Notes: generated from the letters alone by a model not told the origin. 64,000 bases of DNA from Jannaschia marina (GCF_013404595.1 NZ_JABVAX010000010.1:28494-92493), one strand, 5' to 3'; counted from the stretch's first letter, positions 24,528-33,428 are shown. Program-made: numbers and translations.

Positions 24528-25216
24528 GCCTGATAGATGAAACACTTCTGCGGCAAGGCAGGCACAACTGGTATCGTAACACGATCTGGTCTGGCGAGAT
24601 CGAGGTCGCTTTCCTTCAGAAGCTGCGGCGCGCACGCAAAGAGTGGCATCAGTACGTGGCGATCCAGATGAACTTTCTGAAGCAGCGGTATCCCGAAGCC
24701 ACGCTTCGGCTTGCTGACTACTACCTTAGCCGGAGATCGGATGATGAGGATGACTTTTCATACGGCAATGTCATGAGGTCTGCAGCGTCTGCCTACGAGC
24801 GTATGGATCAGCTCGACAGCGCCGCCGATGCCCATCTGGAAGCGATGAAATGGCAACGGCATAACCCCGGCCACGTGATTGGAGTTGAGAAGGAGTTTGC
24901 CGCGTTTGCCGCGCGTCATCGTCTTTCCGATCACTACGAGACGATCTTGGTTGCATTGGAGCCACGATTGTTCGGGGAGTCGGGACTTGGTGATGGTTTG
25001 TTCAGGGAATGCGCCGTCGCTGCGATCTTCGAAAGCGAATTTGGGGACATAGCCCGCGCCGTGAGAGCCGCTGATCAGGCTCTGCAGTGTCTTCAGTCCG
25101 ATTGCGGCAGAGACGGCGACCGGTCTGAGTCCGGACAAGACGTTCCACCGAGTTTGATTGAGCGGCTTCACGCGATTTCCGTTCATGTGCGACCGGCCGA
25201 GGAGTACTTGCATTGA
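24524..25216 (+). CDS. Unrecognised TPR-like protein inserted in the importer operon
   Basis: 230 aa, GTG start overlapping the permease stop (GTGA) and TGA overlapping the ATPase start (TTGA). I do not recognise the family. Residues ~40-190 look all-helical, with repeats resembling tetratricopeptides (RYPEATLRLADYYLSRRS, MRSAASAYERMDQLDSAADAHLEAMK, GDIARAVRAADQALQCL). No signal peptide or membrane helix. Base composition is visibly lower in GC, and codon use is different from both neighbours (many AAG/TTG/GAT/CAT choices), suggesting recent acquisition between genes that would otherwise be coupled. Confidence 0.7.
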   Translation: MSLIDETLLRQGRHNWYRNTIWSGEIEVAFLQKLRRARKEWHQYVAIQMNFLKQRYPEATLRLADYYLSRRSDDEDDFSYGNVMRSAASAYERMDQLDSAADAHLEAMKWQRHNPGHVIGVEKEFAAFAARHRLSDHYETILVALEPRLFGESGLGDGLFRECAVAAIFESEFGDIARAVRAADQALQCLQSDCGRDGDRSESGQDVPPSLIERLHAISVHVRPAEEYLH

Positions 25217-26193
25217 CCCCCGTCCTCGAACTCCGCGACCTCACCGTCGACATCCCCACGCGCCACGGCACGCTGCGGCCCGTCGATGCCGTCTCCTGGA
25301 GCATCGACGCGGGCGAGATCCTCGGCGTCGTGGGCGAATCCGGTGCCGGCAAGTCGATGACCGGCAATGCCGTGATCGGTCTCCTCGACAGTCCCGCGCA
25401 TATCTCCGGTGGCGAGGTCCTGCTCGAAGGGGAGCGGATCGACCATTACACCCTGCCGCAGATGCGCCGGATCCGGGGCAAGCGGATCGGGATGGTGTTC
25501 CAGGACCCGCTCACCTCGCTCAACCCGCTCCTGACCGTGGGCGAGCAGCTGGAGGAGACGATCCTGCGGCATCTCGACGTCTCGAATGCCGAGGCCCGCA
25601 AACGCGCGATCCAGGGGCTCGACGAGGTGGGCATCCCGTCGGCGAAGAACCGGATGGACGCCTATCCGCACGAATTCTCGGGCGGGATGCGGCAGCGGGT
25701 CGTCATCGCGCTCGCCCTCTGCGCGGAGCCGACGCTCCTGATCGCGGACGAGCCGACCACCGCCCTCGACGTCAGCGTGCAGGCGCAGATCACCGCGCTC
25801 CTGAAGCGCCTCTGCCGGGAGCGGGGCATGGCCGCGATGCTGGTGACGCACGACATGGGCGTCATCGCCGAGACGGCGGACCGAGTGGCCGTGATGTATG
25901 CCGGGCGTCTGGCCGAGATCGGGCCCGTCAGCCAGATCGTGGGCCAGCCGCGTCACCCCTATACCGACGGCCTCATGGCTTCGACGCCCGCCGCGTCCGC
26001 CGGGCAGGCGCGCCTGCGGCAGATCCCCGGCGCGATGCCGCGTCTGGGCCGCCTGCCGACCGGCTGCGCCTTCCACCCGCGCTGCCCCAAGGCGGAGGAC
26101 AAGTGCCGCGTCGATCCGGGGCCGAAGGTGGGCGAAGCCGACGACCGCGCGGCCTGCTGGTTCCCGATCGAGGCGAAGGAGAGCGCGGCATGA
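25213..26193 (+). CDS. ABC transporter ATP-binding protein, DppD/OppD type
   Basis: 326 aa. Walker A GESGAGKS, signature FSGGMRQRV, Walker B PTLLIADEPTTALD, and the C-terminal oligopeptide-transporter domain with GCAFHPRCPKAEDKC, whose cysteines bind an iron-sulfur cluster in some members. Start is TTG at 25213 (reads TPVLELRDLTVDIPT), an unusual start that could reflect a GTGA junction changed by the upstream insertion. ATGA overlap with the second ATPase. Confidence 0.9.
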   Translation: MTPVLELRDLTVDIPTRHGTLRPVDAVSWSIDAGEILGVVGESGAGKSMTGNAVIGLLDSPAHISGGEVLLEGERIDHYTLPQMRRIRGKRIGMVFQDPLTSLNPLLTVGEQLEETILRHLDVSNAEARKRAIQGLDEVGIPSAKNRMDAYPHEFSGGMRQRVVIALALCAEPTLLIADEPTTALDVSVQAQITALLKRLCRERGMAAMLVTHDMGVIAETADRVAVMYAGRLAEIGPVSQIVGQPRHPYTDGLMASTPAASAGQARLRQIPGAMPRLGRLPTGCAFHPRCPKAEDKCRVDPGPKVGEADDRAACWFPIEAKESAA

Positions 26194-27179
26194 GCAACAT
26201 CGTTTCGGTCAAGAACCTCACGCGTGTCTTCGACGTCTCGAAGCCCTGGCTCAACCGCCTGATCGAGCGGCTGCCGAAGCGGATGCTCACCGCCGTCTCG
26301 GACGTCAGCTTCGACATCCCGGAGCGGACGACCTACGCGCTTGTGGGCGAATCCGGGTCGGGCAAGTCGACCATCGGCAAGATGGTCGTCGACCTCCTGA
26401 CGCCGAGCGAGGGCAGCGTGGAGATCGAGGGCATCAACCTGCGCGAGACCCGCGATGCCGCCACGATCGATCGCATCCGCAGCGACATCCAGATGATCTT
26501 CCAGGATCCCTTCGCCTCGCTCAATCCGCGCTGGCGGGTGCGCGACATCATCACCGAGCCGGTGGCCGCGCGGGGCGGCAAGACCGACGGTCTGGCCGAG
26601 AAGCTCCTGGAGCAGGTGGGGCTTTCGGCGGAAGACGCGGTGAAATACCCGCACCAGTTCTCGGGCGGTCAGCGGCAGCGGCTTTGCGTGGCCCGTGCGC
26701 TCGCCTCCGAGCCGAAGCTCATCGTCTGCGACGAGCCGACCTCGGCCCTCGACGTGTCGGTACAGGCGCAGGTGCTCAACCTGATGAGCGACCTGAAGGA
26801 CGAGCACGGGCTGACCTATCTCTTCATCTCCCACGACCTGACCGTCGTGCGTCACATGGCCGATACCATCGGCGTGCTCTACCTCGGTCGTCTGGTCGAG
26901 GAGGCCGCGCCGGACGACCTCTTCACCCGGCCCGCGCATCCCTACACGGCGATGCTGATCGACGCGGCTCCCCGGCTCGATGCCTTCGGGCGCGAGGTGG
27001 AGCCGCCCGAGGGCGAGATCCCCGATCCCATCGATCCGCCGAAGGGCTGCGCCTTCCACCCGCGCTGCCCGCTCGCGACCGACGTCTGCAAGGTGGATCG
27101 CCCGGCGCTGGAACGACACGGCCTGGGTCGCGTCGCCTGCCATCACGCCGGACAGATCCGGCTGAAGGGCGCGGCCTGA
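26190..27179 (+). CDS. ABC transporter ATP-binding protein, DppF/OppF type
   Basis: 329 aa. Walker A GESGSGKST, the Q-loop segment MIFQDPFASLNPRWRV, signature FSGGQRQRL, Walker B PKLIVCDEPTSALD and H-loop LFISHDLTVV, ending with the family's GCAFHPRCPLATDVC cysteine motif. It pairs with the preceding ATPase to power the importer. Last gene of the operon; convergent with allA only 6 bp away, so no obvious terminator. Confidence 0.9.
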   Translation: MSNIVSVKNLTRVFDVSKPWLNRLIERLPKRMLTAVSDVSFDIPERTTYALVGESGSGKSTIGKMVVDLLTPSEGSVEIEGINLRETRDAATIDRIRSDIQMIFQDPFASLNPRWRVRDIITEPVAARGGKTDGLAEKLLEQVGLSAEDAVKYPHQFSGGQRQRLCVARALASEPKLIVCDEPTSALDVSVQAQVLNLMSDLKDEHGLTYLFISHDLTVVRHMADTIGVLYLGRLVEEAAPDDLFTRPAHPYTAMLIDAAPRLDAFGREVEPPEGEIPDPIDPPKGCAFHPRCPLATDVCKVDRPALERHGLGRVACHHAGQIRLKGAA

Positions 27180-27185
27180 CGTGGG

Positions 27186-27656
27186 CTATGCCTCGACCGT
27201 GAACGGCGCGTCGTAGCGGTGCTCTTCGAGGTTCAGACCGGGGCCCACACGGTCGACCACGGCGAAGAGGCCCGGCGCGTGAAGCGGGGTCAGGACGCCG
27301 TGCCACGTGCCCCGGTGGAACTGCACGCCCTCGTGCGGCGCGGTGAGAAAGGCGCGCGGCTCGGCTCCCGGCCCATCCGCGACGATCACCAGGAACGGAT
27401 GCGCCGTCAGCGGCAGGAATGCCTGGCTCCCGTCCGGGTGCCGCTCGATCAGGTCGAAGCTGTAGGGCAGGACGCGCGGCTCGGCCTCGAAGACCGAGAG
27501 TGAGACGGCACCCTCCGCGTCGACGTCGGGGCGGCATTGGTCGTGCCAGCGCGTGCAGAGTCCCGCGTTGATCGACCGCGCCTCGCCCGCGCCCGCGGCG
27601 ATCACCGTGCCGTAGGGCGCGAAGGCCTCGGCGGTCAGCGGTGCCGCCCGGATCAC
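27186..27656 (-). CDS. allA: Ureidoglycolate lyase
   Basis: 156 aa. Splits ureidoglycolate to glyoxylate and urea in purine/allantoin breakdown. The sequence AEAFAPYGTVIAAG, the ERHPDGSQAFLPL ... FLVIVA block, and FHRGTWHGVLTPL with the HRGxWH core are characteristic of AllA cupins. GTG at 27656 overlaps the stop of the preceding gene (GTGA); a second GTG one codon earlier is possible. Last gene of the dctPQM-iclR-puuE-allA series. Confidence 0.88.
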   Translation of the reverse strand: MIRAAPLTAEAFAPYGTVIAAGAGEARSINAGLCTRWHDQCRPDVDAEGAVSLSVFEAEPRVLPYSFDLIERHPDGSQAFLPLTAHPFLVIVADGPGAEPRAFLTAPHEGVQFHRGTWHGVLTPLHAPGLFAVVDRVGPGLNLEEHRYDAPFTVEA

Positions 27657-29125
27657 CACGCGAGCGCCTCGAGCCTGAGGCGCGCGATGCGCTCGACCTG
27701 CGCGCAGGCCTCCGCGAACTCGGTCGTCGTCTCGTTTTCCAGCCGCCGTTCCATCGCGGCATGGATGCCGGCCTTGTCGTGGTCGCGGACTGCGATGATG
27801 AACGGGAACCCGTGGCGCGCGACATAGGCGGCATTCAACGTCCCGAAGGTATCCCGCTCCCCGTCGGTCAGCAGGTCGAGCCCCGCGCTCGCCTGTTCGG
27901 CGGTGCTGTCTGCGGTCAATCGCCCGGCGGCGGCCAGCTTGCCCGCAAGGTCGGGGTGCGCGCGCAACACCGCGAGGCGCTCGTCCTCCGTGCCGGCGCG
28001 GAAGGCACGCACCAGCGCGGCGTGCAGCCCGGCCGGATGGTGGTGGGCCGGTCCGAGTTCCTGCGCCCAGGCGCGCTCCGCGACCCAGGGGGAGTGTTCG
28101 AAGATGCCGCCGAAGCGCGCGACGAAGGTCGCCTCGTCCAGCTCATGCGCCATTTCGCCGGGCGGTACCGGCACATCCGACAACTCCGGCACTGCATCGC
28201 GCACGACGTCGGCGGGGGCGTCCACCGGCGTGACGCCGTCGGGATGCACCCGATCCCAATGGGCGGCGATCTCGGCGCGCGTGGCGATCCAGACGCCGGC
28301 GTGGCCGCGGACATGGTCGAGAAAGCGGGCCAGGGCGGCGGCGCGCCCCGGTCGACCTGCGAGCCGGCAATGCAGGCCCACGGTCATCATCCGGCCGCCC
28401 TCGGCCATCAGGCAGTCGAAGCTGTCGCGCAGATACTGCTCCCAGGAGGCTCCGTCGGCATGACCGGCGGTGATCGCGAAGCGCATGTCGTTGGCGTCGA
28501 GCGTATAGGGCAGGATGAGCTGTCGGCGGCCACCGATGCGCACGCGATAGGGCAGGTCGTCGGCATAGCTGTCGGAGATATAGGCGAGGTCGCCCTCCTC
28601 CGCGGCGAGGCGCACCGTGTTCATGGAGCAGCGACCGGTGTACCAGCCCCGCGGCGCGGCTCCCGTCACCTCCCGGTGCAGCGCGAGCGCCGCGCGGATC
28701 GCGTCGCGCTCCTCCGCCTCGGGCATGTCCTTGTGTTCGACCCACTTCAGCCCGTGGGACGCGATCTCCCAACCGGCGCCGCGCATCGCCTCGACCTGCA
28801 AGGGGGATCGGGCCAGCGCCTCGGCCACGCCGTAGACCGTCACCGGTAGGTCCGAGAGCATCCGGTGCAGCCGCCAGAAGCCGGCGCGCGCGCCGTATTC
28901 GTAGATCGACTCCATGTTCCAGTGCCGCTGTCCCGGCCAGGGCTGCGCACCGGTGATCTCCGACAGGAAGGCCTCCGAGGCCGCATCGCCGTGCAGCAGG
29001 TTGTTCTCGCCCCCTTCCTCGTAGTTGAGCACGAGGCTCAGGGCGAGGCGCGCGCCGTTCGGCCAATGGGCATCGGGCGGCGTCGGGCCGTGGCCCAGCA
29101 GGTCGCGGGGATAGCGGTCGGGCAT
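27653..29125 (-). CDS. puuE: Allantoinase (PuuE type) fused to OHCU decarboxylase
   Basis: 490 aa. Residues 1-305 are a cofactor-independent polysaccharide-deacetylase-fold allantoinase (YPRDLLGHGPTPPDAHWPNGARLALSLVLNYEEGGENN, EIASHGLKWVEH, GWYTGRCSMNTVRL). Residues ~325-490 are a UraD-type 2-oxo-4-hydroxy-4-carboxy-5-ureidoimidazoline decarboxylase (MAHELDEATFVARFGGIFEHSPWVAERAW ... HPDLAG ... FPFIIAVRDHDKAGIHAAMERRLEN). The fusion joins the step that forms S-allantoin with its hydrolysis to allantoate. AAGGAG precedes the ATG at 29125. Confidence 0.9.
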   Translation of the reverse strand: MPDRYPRDLLGHGPTPPDAHWPNGARLALSLVLNYEEGGENNLLHGDAASEAFLSEITGAQPWPGQRHWNMESIYEYGARAGFWRLHRMLSDLPVTVYGVAEALARSPLQVEAMRGAGWEIASHGLKWVEHKDMPEAEERDAIRAALALHREVTGAAPRGWYTGRCSMNTVRLAAEEGDLAYISDSYADDLPYRVRIGGRRQLILPYTLDANDMRFAITAGHADGASWEQYLRDSFDCLMAEGGRMMTVGLHCRLAGRPGRAAALARFLDHVRGHAGVWIATRAEIAAHWDRVHPDGVTPVDAPADVVRDAVPELSDVPVPPGEMAHELDEATFVARFGGIFEHSPWVAERAWAQELGPAHHHPAGLHAALVRAFRAGTEDERLAVLRAHPDLAGKLAAAGRLTADSTAEQASAGLDLLTDGERDTFGTLNAAYVARHGFPFIIAVRDHDKAGIHAAMERRLENETTTEFAEACAQVERIARLRLEALAW

Positions 29126-29195
29126 CGCGGGCTCCTTGCGTTGGTCGGCCGCAGAATGGGCCGGCCCGCGCAAAGTTTCCAGCCGGGGCAGCCCG

Positions 29196-29969
29196 TCAGG
29201 TACCGTTCGCCAGCAGCGCCGAAAGCTCCGCCGCGGCCGTCTTGAGCTGCGGCAGGAAGGTCAGCGCGCGCTGCAGGTCGATGCGCTGCGTCGGTGCGTG
29301 GAACGACAGCGTCGCGAGAAGCCGGTCGTTGCCGTCGGTGATCGGCACGGCGACGGCGATCATGTCGGGCATGAACTCCCCCCGGTCGGTGCCGTAGCCG
29401 CGCTCGCGCGTGCGGTCGATCGCCGCTTCCAGCTCCGCCCGGTCGGTGTAGGTGCCCGGCGCGCGCCGTTCGAGGATGGTGGCCGAGAGGTAGATGTCGA
29501 GCTGCCGTGGCTCCATCGTCGAGAGATAGAGCTTGCCCGAGGCCGTGCAGTAGTAGGGCACGCGCGTGCCCGTCGGCAGCTGGATGCGCAGCGGCCATTC
29601 GGTCTCGACACGCTCCAGGTAGACCATGGAGTCCCCGTCCGGGAGCGCGATGTTGCAGGTCTCGCCGATCTCGTTCGACAGGCGTGTCAGGATCGCCTGT
29701 CGCGAAGTGCGGATGCGCGACGACGACAGCACGCCGCCCGCCAGCGTCCGCATCCGGGGGCCGGGCAGATAGGCCCGCCCCCCGATGTCGCGTTGCAGGA
29801 AGCCTTCCTCCACGAGGGTCGAGAAGAGGCGATGGATCGTGGGCTTCGGCAGGCCGAGGGCCTCGTTCACGGCGGTCGGCGTCACGGGCTCTCCGGCGCG
29901 GGCCACCTCCTCGAGGACGAGGAGGAGCCGCAGGTTCGTCGGGATCGAGTCGCTTCGCTGTCCGTCCAT
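29196..29969 (-). CDS. IclR-family transcriptional regulator
   Basis: 257 aa. N-terminal winged helix (RLLLVLEEVARAGEPVTPTAVNEALGLPKPTIHRLFSTLVEEGFLQRD) and a GAF-like effector domain (SSRIRTSRQAILTRLSNEIGETCNIALPDGDSMVYLERVE ... RIQLPTGTRVPYYCTASGKLYLS ... IAVAVPITD). An AGGAG site places it 9 bp after dctM on the same strand, so it is co-transcribed with the TRAP genes and probably regulates them, allA and puuE in response to the imported compound or a breakdown product. Confidence 0.88.
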   Translation of the reverse strand: MDGQRSDSIPTNLRLLLVLEEVARAGEPVTPTAVNEALGLPKPTIHRLFSTLVEEGFLQRDIGGRAYLPGPRMRTLAGGVLSSSRIRTSRQAILTRLSNEIGETCNIALPDGDSMVYLERVETEWPLRIQLPTGTRVPYYCTASGKLYLSTMEPRQLDIYLSATILERRAPGTYTDRAELEAAIDRTRERGYGTDRGEFMPDMIAVAVPITDGNDRLLATLSFHAPTQRIDLQRALTFLPQLKTAAAELSALLANGT

Positions 29970-29978
29970 CGCCTACTC

Positions 29979-31337
29979 CTATCTACCCGGCAGCAACGCC
30001 GTCGACAGCTCGGGCACCAGCGCGATGACGAGCCAGACCGAGATCAGCGCCACCAGATACGGCACCGTATAGGGCAGGAGCCGGAAGTACGGCACCCCCG
30101 TGACGCCCGAGGCCACGTAGAGGTTGAGCCCATAGGGCGGCGTGATGAAACCGATCGACGCCCCGACGAGGAAGATCACCGCGAACTGCACCGGCTCGAC
30201 GCCCACGGAATGGGCGATCGGGGCCAGGATCGGCGCGAGGATGATCGTGACGGGAAGCGACTCGAGCACCATCCCCGAGACGAAGACGATCGCCATCGCG
30301 GTGAAGAGAACCGCGTAGTAGCCGCCCATGCCGGTGACGAAATCGCCGATGATCTGCTGCGCGCCGAGGACCGAGAGGATCTGCTGCATGACGACCGAGA
30401 CGGCGATGAGCGGCGCGAGGATGCCGGTGATCTGTGCCGACCGCATCGTGATCGACGGCAGCTCGATGGGCGAGAAGCCCTGCACGACGAGCATTTCGCC
30501 GTAGCCGCGCTCCTCGATCGGCCGGTCCTCGTTCTTGCCCATCATCTTGTAGAGCGGCAGGCAGAGGAAGCCGACGATGATGCAGAAGCCGACGGTCACG
30601 CCGGCCGCTTCGGTCGGGGAGAACTTGCCGGTGTAGATGCCCCAGAGGACGAGGCCGATGGCGAAGAAGCCGAGCCAGGCCCCGATCGCGGTCTTGATGA
30701 TCCGCGAGGGCGACAGGCCGATCAGAACGCCCCACTTGTTCTTCCACGCCAGCAGGAACGCCGCGGTCATCATCGCGACGACCATGAGCGTGCCAGGGAT
30801 GATGCCCGCGACGAAGAGGTCGGAGATCGGCAGGTTCAGAAGGAAGCCGTAGACGATGAAGATGATCGACGGCGGGATGATGATGCCCACGGTGCCGCCC
30901 GCGGCCGCGGTGGCCGCCGAGAAGCGCTCGTCGTAGTCGCCCTTGACCATCTCGGGATGCAGCATGGAGCCGATGGTGGCCGTGGTGGCCGAGTTCGAGC
31001 CCGAGATCGCCGCGAAGAGGCCGCAGGCCCCGAGCGCCGCCATCGAGAGGCCGCCGCGGATCCAGCCGAGGCAGGCGTAGGCGTAGTCCGACAGCCGCCG
31101 GGCGATGCCCGACCGGTTGATGAGGTCGCCCGTCAGGATGAAGAGCGGCATCGCGAGGAGCGCGAAGCCGTCGGTGAAGACGTCGGCCAGCGCCGCGCCG
31201 ATGTTCAGCAGCGGCAGGGCCAGCACGAAGGACATGCCGATGACCCAGTAACCGATCACCAGGAACACCGGGACGCCCAGCATGAACAGGATCGTGACGC
31301 CGATCGAGATCAGCGTGATGAGGGTTCCGTCGCTCAT
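29979..31337 (-). CDS. dctM: TRAP transporter large permease (DctM)
   Basis: 452 aa, about a dozen hydrophobic helices. The N-terminal LISIGVTILFMLGVPVFLVIGYWVIGMSFVL, the GLSMAALGACGLFAAISGSNSATTATIGSM loop and GASIGFITPPYGLNLYVASGV near the C-terminus are TRAP-M signatures. Sodium-driven translocation channel working with DctQ and the DctP binding protein. ATGA overlap with dctQ. Confidence 0.92.
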   Translation of the reverse strand: MSDGTLITLISIGVTILFMLGVPVFLVIGYWVIGMSFVLALPLLNIGAALADVFTDGFALLAMPLFILTGDLINRSGIARRLSDYAYACLGWIRGGLSMAALGACGLFAAISGSNSATTATIGSMLHPEMVKGDYDERFSAATAAAGGTVGIIIPPSIIFIVYGFLLNLPISDLFVAGIIPGTLMVVAMMTAAFLLAWKNKWGVLIGLSPSRIIKTAIGAWLGFFAIGLVLWGIYTGKFSPTEAAGVTVGFCIIVGFLCLPLYKMMGKNEDRPIEERGYGEMLVVQGFSPIELPSITMRSAQITGILAPLIAVSVVMQQILSVLGAQQIIGDFVTGMGGYYAVLFTAMAIVFVSGMVLESLPVTIILAPILAPIAHSVGVEPVQFAVIFLVGASIGFITPPYGLNLYVASGVTGVPYFRLLPYTVPYLVALISVWLVIALVPELSTALLPGR

Positions 31338-32026
31338 GTGTCACCTCCGATCACGGCCTGCTCGATGAGCGTGTTGCCCGTGCGGTAATTCTTCAGGTCG
31401 GTAAAGAGGTTCTCGAACACGCGGCCCGAGAGCAGGACGAAGGCCAGCGGCACGGAGATCAGGAACCACCACTGCATCACGTTGTCGGTGCCCGCCATGA
31501 AGCGGAAGTTGGACGCGGCGTTGACCGTCTCCTGCATCGTGGTCACCACGACGATCCAGGCGAAACCGAGCCAGAGCACGGCATCGAGCACGAGGCAGGC
31601 GATCTGCCCGCCGGGCTTCATCGCGGTGCGGAACTCGGCGAAGGCGAGATGCGTGCGCAGCTTGACGTTATAGCTGCAGCCCACCCAGGTCATGATGAGG
31701 AACAGGAACGGCGGCAGCGTCGTCGACCAGGGCGGCTGCCCCGACAGGTAGAAGCGCTGGATGACCCCGGCGAAGATGATGAGGCCGATCGCCAGGTAGC
31801 TGATGACCATCACGGTCGGCTCGAGGTATTTCTCGACGAAGGGCACCGCGCGATTGAGCGCCATGACCCCGAGCCCGCCGAACAGGACGACGAGGAAGCC
31901 GAGCACCCAGAGCGAGGGTCCGTGCTGGCGCAACGCATCGGCGAGCATCCAGGCATCGTTGTTGAAGATCCATTCGGACAATCCCGCCAGGATTGCCCCT
32001 ATGCCGTCGAACAGGCCCATCGACAT
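31334..32026 (-). CDS. dctQ: TRAP transporter small permease (DctQ)
   Basis: 230 aa. Four membrane segments (LWVLGFLVVLFGGLGVMAL, VMVISYLAIGLIIFAGVIQRFY, LPPFLFLIMTWVGCSYNVKLRTHLAF, and CLVLDAVLWLGFAWIVVVTTM, followed by WWFLISVPLAFVLLSGRVF). The N-terminal region is longer than in minimal DctQ proteins. It precedes and overlaps dctM. Separated from dctP by 132 bp containing a stem-loop. Confidence 0.87.
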   Translation of the reverse strand: MSMGLFDGIGAILAGLSEWIFNNDAWMLADALRQHGPSLWVLGFLVVLFGGLGVMALNRAVPFVEKYLEPTVMVISYLAIGLIIFAGVIQRFYLSGQPPWSTTLPPFLFLIMTWVGCSYNVKLRTHLAFAEFRTAMKPGGQIACLVLDAVLWLGFAWIVVVTTMQETVNAASNFRFMAGTDNVMQWWFLISVPLAFVLLSGRVFENLFTDLKNYRTGNTLIEQAVIGGDT

Positions 32027-32107
32027 GCCCTCCCGTTTGTCGTCGCGACCCCTCCCGGCCGCTTTGGGGATGTTAGGCCGCGGGCGGCGGCCTGTCTCCC
32101 ATCATGA

Positions 32108-32134
32108 AATCGGGCGCGAAGAACGCGCCCGATT
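32108..32134 (-). terminator. Stem-loop between dctP and dctQ
   Basis: A perfect 11-bp stem (AATCGGGCGCG with its complement, loop AAGAA) 24 bp after the dctP stop. There is no strong T-run, so it is more likely to protect the dctP 3' end or attenuate transcription, raising the ratio of binding protein to membrane components, than to stop transcription fully. Confidence 0.6.
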
Positions 32135-32158
32135 CCGTGTCTTTCCGATCCCGTGGGA

Positions 32159-33388
32159 TCAGGCCTTCCACCAGCGGCGCGGCTCGACGTTCTCGGCCAG
32201 CGTATGGGTGTTCTGGCGGGCGACGTCGTAGATCTCCTGGTAGGTGTCGCGACCACCCGACCAGTTGTTGAGACGCTCGCGCCACTGCGCCCAGGGCTCC
32301 GGCTGGAACTCGGGCGAGCACATTTCCTCGGCCATCTTGATCTGCTCGGCGTCGAGCTCGGCGACGCGCACGCCGTTCTCGGCGAAGATCGTGTTCGGCT
32401 TCTGCGGGTTCGAGGCACCGACGGTGTTCACGAGCGCGGCCTCGTTGGCGGCCTGGACATGCACCTGCGCGAGATAGGACGATTCCATCACCGCATCCTG
32501 CAGCTCGCCCGACAGGCTGTCGAAGGCCGAGGCCGACATGGAGGTGTGCTCCGTGCCGCAGAAGAAGCGCAGGTCGACCGACTGCGAGACGACCGGCGAC
32601 ATGTTGGCGTAGGCCACGGCCGAGGCCCAGGTCTCTGCGCCGTCGATCAGGCCCTGCTTGAGGCCGTCGAGCGTCTCTTCCCAGGCCACCGGCACCGGGT
32701 TCAGGTTCAGAAGGTCCATCGCGATGCGGCCGAGCTGCGTGCCGGTCACGCGGTTCTTGGTGCCGAAGAGCTCCTCGATGCTCGTCACCGTCTCGCGATC
32801 CTGGAACGAGGAGCCCATCTGCAGGCCGCGCAGTTCCGCATGGCTGAAGAGGAACTTCAGGCCGTGCCGCTTCTCGAGCGGGTCGCGCAGCAGGGCAACC
32901 GACTCGGGCGAGTAGAGGAAATAGTACTGATCCGCGCGCGAGCGGAACATGTAGGCGTAGTCGAGCACGTTCAGATAGGGCGCGCCGCCGGCCGAGTTCT
33001 GGGTCGAGGCGGCGTACATGTCGACGATGCCCGACTGCGTCTTCTCCACGCAGGAGGTCTGGCCGCAGATCTGGTTGTCGCCGATGAACTCGACGCGGAT
33101 CTCGCCGTCGGTGCGGCTTTCGAGATCGCGGGCGAACTCGAGGACGCCGGCGCGCTCGATCAGCAGGTTACGCTGGTTGAAGCCGGCCGCGCCGAGCTTG
33201 AACGTGTGCTTGGGCTCCTTGGCGAAGCGCTTCTCGTAGGACGATTCCGCCGCCTTGGCGACATCGGCGATCGTCACCGCCCCGGTCAGGGCGGACGCCC
33301 CGAGCAGGACGGACGACATTCCGTATTGTCCCGACAGTTTGAACAGGTCGCGGCGAGAAATCCCCCGCAGCGCGTTGGACGCTTTCAT
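32159..33388 (-). CDS. dctP: TRAP transporter substrate-binding protein (DctP)
   Basis: 409 aa. Tat signal with ISRRDLFKLSG at residues 10-20 followed by SSVLLGASALTGAVTIADVAKA. The mature domain is of the DctP/TakP type (FKLGAAGFNQRNLLIERAGVLEFARDLESRTDGEIRVEFIG, CVEKTQSGIVDMYAASTQNSAGGAP, WEETLDGLKQGLIDGAETWASAV). Tat export suggests folding or cofactor loading before secretion. Association with allantoin-pathway genes suggests a ureide or purine-derived ligand, but organic acids are the usual TRAP ligands, so the substrate stays open. Confidence 0.88.
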   Translation of the reverse strand: MKASNALRGISRRDLFKLSGQYGMSSVLLGASALTGAVTIADVAKAAESSYEKRFAKEPKHTFKLGAAGFNQRNLLIERAGVLEFARDLESRTDGEIRVEFIGDNQICGQTSCVEKTQSGIVDMYAASTQNSAGGAPYLNVLDYAYMFRSRADQYYFLYSPESVALLRDPLEKRHGLKFLFSHAELRGLQMGSSFQDRETVTSIEELFGTKNRVTGTQLGRIAMDLLNLNPVPVAWEETLDGLKQGLIDGAETWASAVAYANMSPVVSQSVDLRFFCGTEHTSMSASAFDSLSGELQDAVMESSYLAQVHVQAANEAALVNTVGASNPQKPNTIFAENGVRVAELDAEQIKMAEEMCSPEFQPEPWAQWRERLNNWSGGRDTYQEIYDVARQNTHTLAENVEPRRWWKA

Positions 33389-33409
33389 ATCGTTGTACCT
33401 CCCTTAGGT

Positions 33410-33428
33410 TGCAAATATGATACTTGCA
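33410..33428. promoter_or_regulatory. Dyad between dctP and the GMC oxidoreductase
   Basis: TGCAA and TTGCA arms with a 9-bp AT-rich spacer, 22 bp before the dctP start codon and 85 bp before the divergent oxidoreductase. This is a candidate operator for the IclR regulator encoded in the operon. Confidence 0.4.
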
